A DNA stretch of 64,000 bases from Luteimonas endophytica (GTDB taxonomy: Bacteria; Pseudomonadota; Gammaproteobacteria; Xanthomonadales; Xanthomonadaceae), in NCBI RefSeq assembly GCF_029887875.1, contig NZ_JARXRM010000045.1, positions 1 through 64,000 on the forward strand. Direction: 5' to 3'. Shown here piece by piece: positions 1 to 7,320 of this stretch (position 1 is the stretch's first letter; every line of letters begins with the position of its first letter). The notes beneath the pieces were generated by a model, which did no database searches, was not told where the DNA came from, and was given only the letters and a program-made list of their open reading frames with translations. The position numbers and the translations under genes are program-made.

Positions 1-58
1 CTAACGCTTGAGTTAAGCCGCGCCGCGAAGCGGCGTCGGCTTGAATGAATTGTTAGGC
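1..58 (-). repeat. attC: Integron attC recombination site (attC1, cut by the window edge)
   Basis: Read on the minus strand, the site runs from GCCTAAC (R'') through a near-perfect stem built on AGCCG and GCCGC arms around a GAA loop to GTTAG at the window edge, where the last two bases of R' are missing. This matches the roughly 60-bp XCR-type attC of Xanthomonas integrons. It ends the first cassette, and the first ORF's stop codon lies inside its R'' box. At least one more cassette should follow to the left. Confidence 0.88.
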
Positions 59-439
59 ATGTGCCCCGGAATCTGTGGGAGCAAATGCCTCTGGTGATGC
101 AAGTAGCTTGACACGGAAAGCATGAGCCAGCGTCTCGTCGCTTGGCACAGCAACCCAGTACAGCTGGTTTAGGCGCTCCTCAGTCTCATCAGTATCGTCC
201 GGCGGCTGCTGAAAAACACGGGCTGCCTCAGCCAAGCCAAAGTAGTTGAAGCCAGCCACTGCCGAATCGACCTCAGGCTGACTCAAGCACTCCAGGGCGT
301 GGACCACGCCACCATTCATTGCGAGGCCGTGCGCGAGCAGAAGTGATGCAAGAGCTTTGTTTCCGGCGGCTGGCGACGGCCCGCCAGACTCAAGGCAAGC
401 ACGGTTCCATATTTGGTCCTGCCGAGAGAGTTTCACCAC
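53..439 (-). CDS. Integron cassette protein of unknown function
   Basis: This 128-residue protein fills the first gene cassette. A GTG start is chosen because the ATG further upstream lies beyond attC2, in the neighbouring cassette, while the GTG lies 3 bases after the cassette's 5' boundary. The TAA stop is part of the attC1 R'' box, which is usual for cassette genes. The protein is soluble, without membrane segments or signal peptide. A stretch near residues 34-63 (LAMNGGVVHAL followed by FGLAEAARVF) weakly recalls the DUF4375/DMP19 family pattern of an NGG motif followed by a hydrophobic helix, but I would not assign the family on this. Expression would depend on a promoter to the right, in the attI-like region, or in a preceding cassette. 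Confidence 0.6.
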   Translation of the reverse strand: MVKLSRQDQIWNRACLESGGPSPAAGNKALASLLLAHGLAMNGGVVHALECLSQPEVDSAVAGFNYFGLAEAARVFQQPPDDTDETEERLNQLYWVAVPSDETLAHAFRVKLLASPEAFAPTDSGAHA

Positions 440-441
440 AT

Positions 442-501
442 GCCTAACGCCTGAATTAAGCCGACCCGCGAAGCGGGTTCGGCTTGAATGAATTGTTAGG
501 C
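442..501 (-). repeat. attC: Integron attC recombination site (attC2)
   Basis: Complete 60-bp site. On the minus strand it shows R'' GCCTAAC, a stem with AGCCGA and CCCGC arms around GAA, and R' GTTAGGC. Its outer parts nearly match attC1 and attC3, while the inner stem has compensating changes: CCCGC/GCGGG replaces GCCGC/GCGGC. Covarying arms are what is expected of a site recognised as a folded strand. It ends the second cassette. Confidence 0.92.
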
Positions 502-839
502 GCGTGCTCGGCCAAGCTGGCCCGCAGCTCACTAGCGGAAAAGTTCGCTATCACGAGACCGATCACTCCCACGAAAAGTATGACCATCCAGAACCCAATT
601 GGATTCTTAGATCGCTCGAATTGCACGTTGCGGACGCCAGCGTGGCCAGTGTGAATAGACCATGGCACTGTCAGGAGGAACGATAAACCTATGCCAAGAC
701 TGATCAGCGCCTTTAGCGTATTGGCAGGTTGGTTGCTTGCCGCAGCACATACTAGAACTAGCACTCCGACAAGGCACGCCACTCCAAGGAAGAGGAGCAA
801 GGACCTTACAGTAGATTTGACGCCGCTAGATTGGTCCAT
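456..839 (-). CDS. Integron cassette membrane protein, attC-encoded C-terminus
   Basis: This 127-residue protein fills the second cassette. Its ATG lies about a dozen bases inside the cassette boundary. Three hydrophobic segments, near residues 13-34, 44-62 and 82-101, predict a small inner-membrane protein. The C-terminus, APNNSFKPNPLRGSA, is translated directly from attC2. The NNSFKP..LRG tail recurs on many unrelated Xanthomonadaceae cassette proteins (recalled from general knowledge), because the reading frame runs through the recombination site. No domain of known function is recognised. The codon use and lower GC of this cassette differ from the rest of the window, as expected for acquired cassettes. 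Confidence 0.62.
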   Translation of the reverse strand: MDQSSGVKSTVRSLLLFLGVACLVGVLVLVCAAASNQPANTLKALISLGIGLSFLLTVPWSIHTGHAGVRNVQFERSKNPIGFWMVILFVGVIGLVIANFSASELRASLAEHAPNNSFKPNPLRGSA

Positions 840-845
840 AGACGC

Positions 846-905
846 GCCTAACGCCTGAAATAAGCCGCGCCGCGAAGCGGCGTCGGCTTGATTGAACTGT
901 TATAC
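846..905 (-). repeat. attC: Integron attC recombination site (attC3)
   Basis: 60-bp site with the same GCCGC/GCGGC stem as attC1. Its R'' box on the minus strand is GTATAAC instead of GCCTAAC. The complement of that variant, GTTATAC, is found at 1218-1224, exactly where the third cassette should begin. This reciprocal match is the signature of a genuine cassette, because R' of the circular form is made from the cassette's own first bases. Confidence 0.9.
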
Positions 906-1217
906 GCCAGCTGCATTGCCGGAGCCAACTAGCGCTGAAGCCTCGGCGACGACCGTGAGCCGGGAGACACCACCCGCCAGCCGGCGACAATTGGTGGTGA
1001 CGACAACTCCGAGGCCGAAGCCCGCGGGGCCGCCCATCCGATAGCCTGCAGCCCGTCCGTCAGCCCGGCGGCGCGCCTCCCAGGATCCGAAGCCCTGCCG
1101 AACGAAGCGAGAGTCGCGATGCGCCGATACAACAACCGAAGCCAACTGCGGTGGCAGCCCGCAAAGCAGAGTGACGATGATCTCCCCGAAGCGACCAACT
1201 CGATGCCGCCAGACCAC
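900..1217 (-). CDS. Probable integron cassette ORF, function unknown
   Basis: A 105-residue reading frame that exactly fits the third cassette. Its GTG start immediately follows the TTATAC that opens the cassette, and its TAA stop lies in the R'' box of attC3. The product is basic, rich in Gly, Arg and Val, and matches no family I recognise. It has a moderately hydrophobic stretch near residues 12-32 but no clear signal peptide. A competing frame that begins at 1240 would start outside the cassette and is less likely. The fit to the cassette boundaries is the main reason to call it; the protein sequence itself does not strongly argue for selection. Confidence 0.42.
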   Translation of the reverse strand: MVWRHRVGRFGEIIVTLLCGLPPQLASVVVSAHRDSRFVRQGFGSWEARRRADGRAAGYRMGGPAGFGLGVVVTTNCRRLAGGVSRLTVVAEASALVGSGNAAGV

Positions 1218-1275
1218 GTATAACTACTATTAGACCCCACAGTGGGGCATAGCCCCGACTCTGCGCCACTCGTTG
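1218..1275 (-). other. Candidate attI-like site at the start of the cassette array
   Basis: On the minus strand GTTATAC (1224-1218) opens the first cassette, but the bases before it do not form an attC: there is no paired stem and no R''/L'' boxes. A simple site with only one side of core symmetry is what an attI looks like. Just upstream is a palindrome, CCCCACAGTGGGG, at 1235-1247. An intI gene would normally read away from here on the plus strand, but none is present. Calling this attI is inference from position only. Confidence 0.4.
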
Positions 1276-1594
1276 CGCGTGGTCAATCCGAAATGGTTCG
1301 AAGGATCAAGCGCTTGCCTCGTATCGGTGACGGGTGCGGGAGATCGATCGCCCCTGTTATCCGGCAAGGTCGCCGACCTATCCGATAGACCGGCAGCCAT
1401 GCCGGACTATCCACCGGCGGGCGGCGGCCCTGTCTGCAGTGGCGATTGATCGAGGTTCCCGAGCCGATCGGAGATGATCATGAGCAATGCAGCGGTGCGG
1501 TAGCTGGCCTGGGCGGGGTGGCCGGATATCCGACGCGACAGCAGGCGTTATCCGGCGAAGCACGATGGACGGTGGGAAGCGGCCCGCACGCGCC
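1225..1594. other. Non-coding stretch between the cassette array and the chromosome
   Basis: No convincing gene on either strand. Short TATCCGG or CCGGATA motifs recur at about 1357, 1378, 1408, 1528 and 1549, partly as inverted copies around CCGGCAAGG and CCGGCAGCC. They may be decayed repeats. This is where a divergent integron integrase gene would be expected, and no integrase motifs are visible in any frame. Confidence 0.5.
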
Positions 1595-2875
1595 TCAACG
1601 CATGGCCATCCAGTCCTCGATCCACGCCACCGCCTGCTCCACCCCGTGCTCGGCCCGCAACTGTCCCCCGGTGGCCGCCGCAGCCGCTGAGATCCCGGCA
1701 TCGCCGGTCGCAGCCCCGATCGCATCCGCCAAACGCTCCGCGCTCAACCGCCGTTGTGGGATCGGCGCCGGCCCGGCGCCCAGGGCTTGCACCCGCCTGC
1801 CCCAGAACGGCTGGTCGCCGAAGAACGGGCAGACCACGGTGGGGCGTCCGGCGTGCAGGCCGGCGTGGGTGCTGCCGGCGCCGCCGTGGTGCACCACCGC
1901 GGCCACCCGGGGGAACAGCCAGTCGTGGGGCACGTGGCCGATGGCCAGCACGTCCTTCGGCAGGTCGTGTGCGGCCAGGCCGCCCCAGCCGCTGGCGAGC
2001 AGGCCGCGCCGCCCGCTGCGCTGCAGCGCCTCCAGCACGATCGCGGCCACGCGCGCGGGGTTGCGCCCGGCCATGCTGCCGAAGCCCACGTACACCGGCG
2101 GCGGGCCGGCGGCCAGGAACGCGGCCAGCGCCGGCGGCGGCGCCCAGCCCGCGGCATGCGGCAGGGTCCATGCGCCGGCCACCTTGGCATGCTCCGGCCA
2201 GTCCGGCGGCGGCGGGCTGAGCGTGGGGCTGTAGCCGTGCAGCACCGGGATCGGCCGGCCGCGCGCATCGGTGAACAGTCCCAGCGCCGGGGGTCGGGGC
2301 CCCAGGCCGTTGTCGCGGCGCCAGGTGCGCAGCGGGCCGCGGCCCACGCGGTTGCCGATGGCGTGCACCAGCCGGTAGCTTGCGCGGTTGTAGCGTGCGC
2401 CCAGCGGCAGCGCCGGCAGACCCACGGCGGGGAACTCCGCGGTCGGCACGTACTGCGGGAACAGCGGCGCCATGATCGCGGTCGCGCCCAGCGCATCGGC
2501 GATGTCCACGGCGCCGGCCATCTTGGGGTGGAACAGGATCAGCTCGGGCCGAAGATCCTGTGCCGCCCGCCAGGCATCCTGCTGCACGCGCACCTGCAGC
2601 GGGCCCACCTTCGGCACCAGTGTCGCCATGGTCTTCAGCGCGCCGAAGAAGCTGCCCATGCCTTCCAGCGCGGCGCGGCCTTCCAGCGATGCCATCAGCT
2701 CGACGAAGCCGTTGTCCATGTGGCGGTAGTCCAGCCCGTGCTCCGCCACGAAGCCGGCGAAGTGCGCGCTGGTGCACAGGCTCACGGCGTGCCCGGCGGC
2801 CTGCAGGCCGCGCCCCAGCGCGACATAGGGCTGCACATCGCCATGCGAGCCGAGCGTCAGGATCAGGATCTGCAT
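1595..2875 (-). CDS. GT1-family glycosyltransferase (sterol-glucosyltransferase-like)
   Basis: This 426-residue protein should transfer a sugar from a UDP-sugar to a lipophilic acceptor. The N-terminus (MQILILTLGSHGDVQPYVAL) is the classic GT-B start with the GSHGDVQP motif. The C-terminal donor site is clear: VPHDWLFPRVAAVVHHGGAG near residues 314-334, then PFFGDQPFWG and a GAGP.PIP motif. This arrangement is typical of the bacterial relatives of sterol 3-beta-glucosyltransferases. The start is set by an AAGGAG ribosome site just upstream of the ATG. The gene stands alone between the cassette array and the PLD-type gene. Acceptor unknown; hopanoids, carotenoids or other lipids are possible. 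Confidence 0.85.
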   Translation of the reverse strand: MQILILTLGSHGDVQPYVALGRGLQAAGHAVSLCTSAHFAGFVAEHGLDYRHMDNGFVELMASLEGRAALEGMGSFFGALKTMATLVPKVGPLQVRVQQDAWRAAQDLRPELILFHPKMAGAVDIADALGATAIMAPLFPQYVPTAEFPAVGLPALPLGARYNRASYRLVHAIGNRVGRGPLRTWRRDNGLGPRPPALGLFTDARGRPIPVLHGYSPTLSPPPPDWPEHAKVAGAWTLPHAAGWAPPPALAAFLAAGPPPVYVGFGSMAGRNPARVAAIVLEALQRSGRRGLLASGWGGLAAHDLPKDVLAIGHVPHDWLFPRVAAVVHHGGAGSTHAGLHAGRPTVVCPFFGDQPFWGRRVQALGAGPAPIPQRRLSAERLADAIGAATGDAGISAAAAATGGQLRAEHGVEQAVAWIEDWMAMR

Positions 2876-2969
2876 GCGTGCCGCTCCTTGCCGGTCGCTC
2901 GTGCGGCGTGGCGAAGTGGGTGACAAATGTCGCAGATGCGGAATTCCATGGCGGGCGAAGGGGGTGGCC

Positions 2970-4028
2970 CTACATGAAGGAGTCCGCCAGCCGCGCCACG
3001 CCTTCCAGGCTGCGGCGCCAGGTCGGCCGCGCGCGCCAGGCGTCGAGCGAGAGTTGCTCGGCATCGCGCAGGTAGTCGGCCTCGATCTCGCGCATCCGCG
3101 CCACCACGCCGCGGTCGTAGCAGAACAGGCCGATCTCGGCGTTGAGCGCGAAGGAGCGGATGTCCAGGTTGATCGAGCCGATCAGGGCGATGCCGTCGTC
3201 CACGCTCAGGTGCTTGGCGTGCAGGAAGCGCGGCCGGTACAGGGCGATGCGCACGCCGCAGGCCAGCAGCCCGTCGTAGTAGGAGTGCTGGGCCCACTCG
3301 GTCAGGCGCTGGTTGTTGGGGGCGGACAGGATCAGCTGCACCTCCACGCCCGAGAGCGCGGCGATGCGCAGCGCCGCCAGCAGCGCGTCGTCGGGCACGA
3401 AGTAGGGGGTGGTCAGCACCAGCCGCCGCTGGGCCAGGTGGATCAGCGCGTTCACGCTGTCGCGGGCGTTGTCGAACGGGTAGGCCGGGCCGCTGGCCAG
3501 CAGCTGGGTGGCCACGCGCTCGGGCTGGCTGGGGCGGGTGGGCGAGACGTCCAGCACTTCGCCGGTTTCCAGGTACCAGTCGCTGGCGAACACCGCCTCC
3601 AGGTGCGCCACCACCGGGCCGCGCACCCGCGCCACCAGCTCGCGGTTGGGGTGGCCGCGCACGAACTCCGCGGCGGCCAGGTTCTGCGAGCCGACGTGGG
3701 CGATGTCGTCGTCGATCACCGCCAGCTTGCGGTGGTTGCGCAGGTCCATGCGGCCGCTGCGGCGCCAGCGCAGCGCGGCCTGCGGGGCCTGGCCCACGCG
3801 GATCGCCTGCGAGGCCTGGGCCTGGCGCAGGATGCGCTGGCGCGACAGCCACGGGTGGCCGAACAGCAGGTACAGCGGCAGGCCCAGCAGCGGCACGAAA
3901 AACACCAGCAGCAGCCAACTGCGCGCGGCCGGCGGCGTGGTGCGGTGGGGGATCCACGCCAGCGCGGCCAGGCGGATGGCCCAGTCCAGGGCCAGCAGCC
4001 AGGCGCCGGGGGAGAGGTCCCAGGTCAT
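2970..4028 (-). CDS. Cardiolipin-synthase-like phospholipase D protein, internally shortened
   Basis: The 352-residue protein has two N-terminal membrane segments (about residues 8-27 and 37-57) and two HxKxxxxD motifs, at residues 99-106 (HRKLAVID) and 270-277 (HAKHLSVD), each followed by GS.N. These are hallmarks of cardiolipin synthase, which joins phosphatidyl groups at the inner membrane. Typical Cls proteins are about 480 residues and have some 120 residues between the membrane anchor and the first catalytic motif. Here that spacer is only about 40 residues, so the leading strands of the first PLD repeat are missing. The frame is open, so this is either an in-frame deletion or a divergent short form. 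Activity is uncertain. Confidence 0.72.
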   Translation of the reverse strand: MTWDLSPGAWLLALDWAIRLAALAWIPHRTTPPAARSWLLLVFFVPLLGLPLYLLFGHPWLSRQRILRQAQASQAIRVGQAPQAALRWRRSGRMDLRNHRKLAVIDDDIAHVGSQNLAAAEFVRGHPNRELVARVRGPVVAHLEAVFASDWYLETGEVLDVSPTRPSQPERVATQLLASGPAYPFDNARDSVNALIHLAQRRLVLTTPYFVPDDALLAALRIAALSGVEVQLILSAPNNQRLTEWAQHSYYDGLLACGVRIALYRPRFLHAKHLSVDDGIALIGSINLDIRSFALNAEIGLFCYDRGVVARMREIEADYLRDAEQLSLDAWRARPTWRRSLEGVARLADSFM

Positions 4029-4100
4029 GGGCCGGGTGGGGGTGGGGCTGCCATCCGGATGGATTCTGGGGTGGAGACGCCACGGGTGCAAAGAAGCGCA

Positions 4101-4130
4101 AAGAAAAAGCCCGCCTTGCGGCGGGCTTTC
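4101..4130 (-). terminator. Rho-independent terminator of rpmB-rpmG
   Basis: On the minus strand a 10-bp perfect stem, AAAGCCCGCC with GGCGGGCTTT around a GCAA loop, is followed by a run of Ts. It lies about 26 bases after the rpmG stop and about 80 bases before the start of the next gene, so it should insulate the PLD gene from ribosomal-protein transcription. Confidence 0.9.
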
Positions 4131-4155
4131 TGGACTGCGGCGCGTGGCCGTCACG

Positions 4156-4320
4156 TCACTTGATCTTGCCTTCCTTGTACGGCACGTGCTTGCGCACCAC
4201 CGGGTCGTACTTCTTGATTTCCATCTTGCCGGGGGTGTTCTTCTTGTTCTTGTCGGTCGTGTAGAAGTGACCGGTGCCGGCCGAGGAGATCAGGCGGATC
4301 TTGTCGCGCTTGGAAGCCAT
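4156..4320 (-). CDS. rpmG: 50S ribosomal protein L33
   Basis: A 54-residue protein of the large ribosomal subunit. The sequence has the L33 features: a [20 protein letters not shown] start, then [19 protein letters not shown] and a basic tail ending in KIK. It is the cysteine-free form that lacks the zinc-binding pairs. It directly follows rpmB with a 13-base gap and a GAGGAG ribosome site, so the two are co-transcribed, the usual rpmB-rpmG arrangement. A strong terminator follows. Confidence 0.96.
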   Translation of the reverse strand: MASKRDKIRLISSAGTGHFYTTDKNKKNTPGKMEIKKYDPVVRKHVPYKEGKIK

Positions 4321-4333
4321 GGGTCGGTACTCC

Positions 4334-4570
4334 TCAGATCTTTTCGCCGCGTGCGCGGAGGTCGGCGAGCACGGAGTCGATCCCGTTCTTGTCGATGGTG
4401 CGCAGGGCCTTGGTGGAAACGCGCAGCTTCACCCAGCGGTTCTCGCTGGCAACCCAGAACCGGCGCTCGTGCAGGTTCGGGAGGAAACGGCGGCGGGTCT
4501 TGTTCATGGCATGCGAGACGTTGTTGCCGGTCGTCGTTCGCTTGCCGGTCACTTGGCATACTCGGGACAT
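4334..4570 (-). CDS. rpmB: 50S ribosomal protein L28
   Basis: A 78-residue large-subunit ribosomal protein. It begins [20 protein letters not shown], the well-conserved L28 N-terminus, and carries the basic core [14 protein letters not shown] and the [20 protein letters not shown] segment. The chosen ATG is preceded by a short GAGGTG ribosome site; longer upstream extensions of the frame run into repeat sequence and are not coding. It heads the rpmB-rpmG operon, whose promoter should lie in the repeat-rich region to the right. Confidence 0.97.
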   Translation of the reverse strand: MSRVCQVTGKRTTTGNNVSHAMNKTRRRFLPNLHERRFWVASENRWVKLRVSTKALRTIDKNGIDSVLADLRARGEKI

Positions 4571-5073
4571 ACGCACCTCGAGAAATCGGTTGTGCCTCCC
4601 TTGGCCAGGGAAACGTCGGCCCCCGGGGTGTCGCCACCGCGGCGCGATACGGGCATGGAACCGCCGTGCGGGCCGGCCGGAGATCGCGCTTCCGGGCGGT
4701 TGCCGGGCCCCGCAACGGGCGGGCCGGACACAGCGAGCCGGGCATTGTGCCGGCAATTCCCTTGTGCCGCAAGCAGTTGGGCCGGCCGGGGTGGAATCTC
4801 CAGCCGACCCGCCGGAACCTCCCGCGGCCTTCGCGGCCATGGGCCGTTCCTACACACGAGGGCCGCGGACGGTTCCCGTAGGAGCGTGCCATGCACGCGA
4901 AGGCCGGTGCGGTCGGACCTGCCCCGGATCACCGCCAACCGGGCCGCGCCGGGAACGGGCGGCCGTGTCTGGAATCACCGCCGACCCGGGCCGCCCCACC
5001 CGCGGCCTTCGCGGTCACGGGCCGCTCCTACAGGCCATGGGCCGCGCCTGCGGGGGGCGGCCGGCGCGCCTGG
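4571..5073. repeat. Intergenic region with three REP-like elements
   Basis: No gene is supported here. Three copies of a short palindromic element occur: CGCGGCCTTCGCGGCCATGG with GGCCGTTCCTAC near 4822-4853, CCGTAGGAGCGTGCCATGCA with CGCGAAGGCC at 4877-4906, and CGCGGCCTTCGCGGTCACGG with GCCGCTCCTAC at 5001-5033. Between them the phrase ATCACCGCC(A/G)ACC is repeated at about 4928 and 4976. The rpmB promoter must lie in the left part. Confidence 0.75.
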
Positions 5074-6858
5074 TCAGGGGGCCTGCTGCCGCTCGGTCGC
5101 CGGGCCGGCTTCGGCTTCGGTCGCGGCGGCCTTGCTTTCGGCGATGAAGGCGCGGATCTGCGATTCGAGCACCGGAATCGGCACCGCGCCCTGCGCCAGC
5201 ACCGCGTCGTGGAAGGCCTTGATGTCGAACTTCGCGCCCAGTTCGCGCTCGGCCTCCTCGCGCAGCCCGACGATGGCGATCTCGCCGAGCTTGTAGGAGA
5301 GCGCCTGCGCCGGCCAGGAGATGTAGCGGTCGACCTCGGTGGTCACTTCGTGCTCGGACAGCGCGGTGTTGTCGCGCAGGAACGCCAGCGCCTGGTCGCG
5401 GCTCCAGCCCTTGTGGTGCACGCCGGTGTCGATCACCAGGCGCGCGGCGCGCCACATTTCGTAGGTCAGGCGGCCGAACTCCTCGTAGGGGGTCTCGTAG
5501 ATGCCCATCTCCTGGCCGAGCTTCTCGGTGTACAGCGCCCAGCCCTCGCCGTAGGCGGAGATGTACTCGCCGCGGAAGCCGGGCCATTCGTCCTCGCGCT
5601 CGGCCACCAGCGCGCCCTGCAGCGCGTGCCCGGGTTCGGCCTCGTGCAGGGTCAGCGCCGGCAGGTTGTACAGCGGCCGCGAGGGCAGGTCGTAGGTGTT
5701 CAGCCAGTAGGTGCCGCGGCCGCCGCGGCCGGCGGTCCAGTACGGGGCGATCTCGGGCGGCACCGGCACGATGGTGAAGCGCCCGCGCGGCAGGGTGCCG
5801 ATGAACTTGCCGATCTCGCCGTCGACGCGCTTGGCGATCCAGGCGGCGCGGTGCAGCAGTTCCTCCGGGGTCCTGGCGTAGAACTGCGGGTCGGTGCGCA
5901 GGAACTCGAGGAAGGCGGCGAAGTCGCCGTCGAAGCCGGTCTCCTCGATCACCGCGTCCATCTCGGCGCGGATCCGCGCCACTTCCTCCAGGCCGATGGC
6001 GTGGATCTCCTCGGGCGAAAGATCCAGGGTGGTGTACTCGCGGATCTGCTGGCGGTAGAACGCCTCGCCGCCGGGCATCGCCTCGGCCGCCAGGGTGGTG
6101 CGCGCCTGCGGCACGTATTCCTCGCGGAAGAAGCTCAGCAGCCCGGCGAAGGCGGGCACCACCGCGTCGCGGATCGCGGCGCGGCCTTCGGCGCGCAGGG
6201 CCTCCTGCTCGGCGGCGGGGATCGAAGCCGGCATGCGCGCGTACGGGGTCCAGAAGTTCGACTGCTCGGGATCCTCCAGCTCCGCCACCGCGGCGATCGA
6301 CACGTCGCGGCCCTCCAGCACCGCGCGCGGTACGCTGAAGCCGCGCGCCAGCCCGGCGCGCATGTTGGCGATGTGCTGGTCGAAGTAGCGCGGCACGTCG
6401 CGCAGGCGCGCGGCGTAGGCGCGGTAGTCGTCGGCGTCCGCGAACGGCCGGCGGGTCATGAAGCCCAGGTTGGCCCAGAACGAGCTGTCCGAGTTGAACG
6501 GCATCTCGTAGGCGCGCACCCGGATGCTGGCGGCCAGGTGCTCGATCTGCGGGCGGTAGACGGCCAGGTTGACCTGGTTCTCCGGCGACAGCGCTTCGGG
6601 GTCGATCGCGTCCAGTTCCCGCAGCACGCCTTCCCACATCCGCAGCCGCCGCGCCTGTGCCTCGGCGCCCACGTCGGTCAGGCGCCGGTCGGCGGCGGCC
6701 ACGGTGTCCTCGTCGTCGTGGCTGAACTCGGCCTGGCGCCAGGCCCATTCCTTCTCGTGGATCGCCTGGAAGGCGGCGTCGGCGTCGCCGGGCTCGGCCC
6801 AGGCGGCCGGCGCGAACAGGAACAGCAGGGTCAGCAGGGCGGGCAGCAGTCGCTTCAC
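5074..6858 (-). CDS. Secreted DUF885-family protein (putative metallopeptidase-like)
   Basis: A 594-residue protein of the DUF885 family, common in Xanthomonadaceae and usually described as an uncharacterised secreted or lipid-anchored hydrolase. The GTG start is chosen because it gives a clean signal peptide (KRLLPALLTLLFLFAPAAWA) and has GAGG about 10 bases upstream; an ATG at 6894 is an alternative. The family signature HEAEPGH is at residues 405-411, within TLHEAEPGHALQ, and resembles a zinc-binding HExxxxH. Downstream motifs such as GEGWALYTEKLG are also typical. The substrate is unknown, and peptidase activity is inference from the motif. The gene stands alone, with REP-like repeats on both sides. 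Confidence 0.85.
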   Translation of the reverse strand: MKRLLPALLTLLFLFAPAAWAEPGDADAAFQAIHEKEWAWRQAEFSHDDEDTVAAADRRLTDVGAEAQARRLRMWEGVLRELDAIDPEALSPENQVNLAVYRPQIEHLAASIRVRAYEMPFNSDSSFWANLGFMTRRPFADADDYRAYAARLRDVPRYFDQHIANMRAGLARGFSVPRAVLEGRDVSIAAVAELEDPEQSNFWTPYARMPASIPAAEQEALRAEGRAAIRDAVVPAFAGLLSFFREEYVPQARTTLAAEAMPGGEAFYRQQIREYTTLDLSPEEIHAIGLEEVARIRAEMDAVIEETGFDGDFAAFLEFLRTDPQFYARTPEELLHRAAWIAKRVDGEIGKFIGTLPRGRFTIVPVPPEIAPYWTAGRGGRGTYWLNTYDLPSRPLYNLPALTLHEAEPGHALQGALVAEREDEWPGFRGEYISAYGEGWALYTEKLGQEMGIYETPYEEFGRLTYEMWRAARLVIDTGVHHKGWSRDQALAFLRDNTALSEHEVTTEVDRYISWPAQALSYKLGEIAIVGLREEAERELGAKFDIKAFHDAVLAQGAVPIPVLESQIRAFIAESKAAATEAEAGPATERQQAP

Positions 6859-7007
6859 GGGGGGGAGGCCTCGAAGTATCCAGGCCGCCATCATCGCATC
6901 CCGGCAGGGGCCGGCCGCCCGTCGGAGGTCATGCCCGCGCTTTCGGGCGGGCTGGCGTGCGGGAGGCTGCGGCCGGGCTGGCGGTGAGCGGGGATGGCCA
7001 GCCGCGC

Positions 7008-7038
7008 CGGTTTTCGCGTGCATGGCACGCTCCTGCGC
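7008..7038. repeat. REP-like intergenic element
   Basis: The core TTTCGCGTGCATGGCACGCT followed by CCTGCG is the reverse complement of the element at 4877-4906. It lies between the DUF885 gene and the small membrane-protein gene, preceded by a GGCTGGCGGTGA arm shared with the copy near 26580. Confidence 0.7.
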
Positions 7039-7053
7039 TGGGGTGGCGGCTGG

Positions 7054-7296
7054 CTACCAGGGCAGGGCGCGGGCGCCCGGCACGAACAGGCCGACTGCGA
7101 ACCACGCCGCGTGCAGCAGCCACAGCAGCAGGAAATACAGCCGGATTTGTTCGGCCTCCCAGAATCCGGCGTGGATCCAGTCGATGAAGGCCGCCGCCTT
7201 CCAGCCTTCCATCCATTCCGCGCCGCCCCAGCTCAGCACCCAGCGCGCGAACAGGCTGTGCCCGGCGAACAGCGCGCACCAGGCGAACAGGCTCAT
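7054..7296 (-). CDS. Small membrane protein downstream of parB
   Basis: An 80-residue protein with hydrophobic segments near residues 1-18 and 50-72 and a Trp-rich middle (WVLSWGGAEWMEGW). It matches no functional family I know. It lies 24 bases after parB on the same strand, so it is probably translated from the par transcript. I recall similar small proteins following parB in related Xanthomonadaceae genomes, which supports its being a real gene. A role in partitioning is not implied by the sequence. Confidence 0.62.
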   Translation of the reverse strand: MSLFAWCALFAGHSLFARWVLSWGGAEWMEGWKAAAFIDWIHAGFWEAEQIRLYFLLLWLLHAAWFAVGLFVPGARALPW

Positions 7297-7320
7297 CGCA
7301 GGACGGTGATGCGCTTCGGA

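Noticed and set aside
929..1240. A second minus-strand frame in the third cassette, starting ATG at 1240
   Set aside because: Its start lies outside the cassette boundary at 1223 and its stop does not use the attC, unlike the frame that fits both ends.
1225..1594. A degraded integron integrase gene
   Set aside because: No tyrosine-recombinase motifs (R..H.R..Y) or the IntI-specific patch could be read in any frame, so I describe the stretch as gene-free and not as a pseudogene.
4891..6987. A 698-codon plus-strand frame opposite the DUF885 gene
   Set aside because: Antisense shadow. It begins inside a REP-like repeat and has no recognisable domain, while the minus-strand gene has a signal peptide and the family motif.
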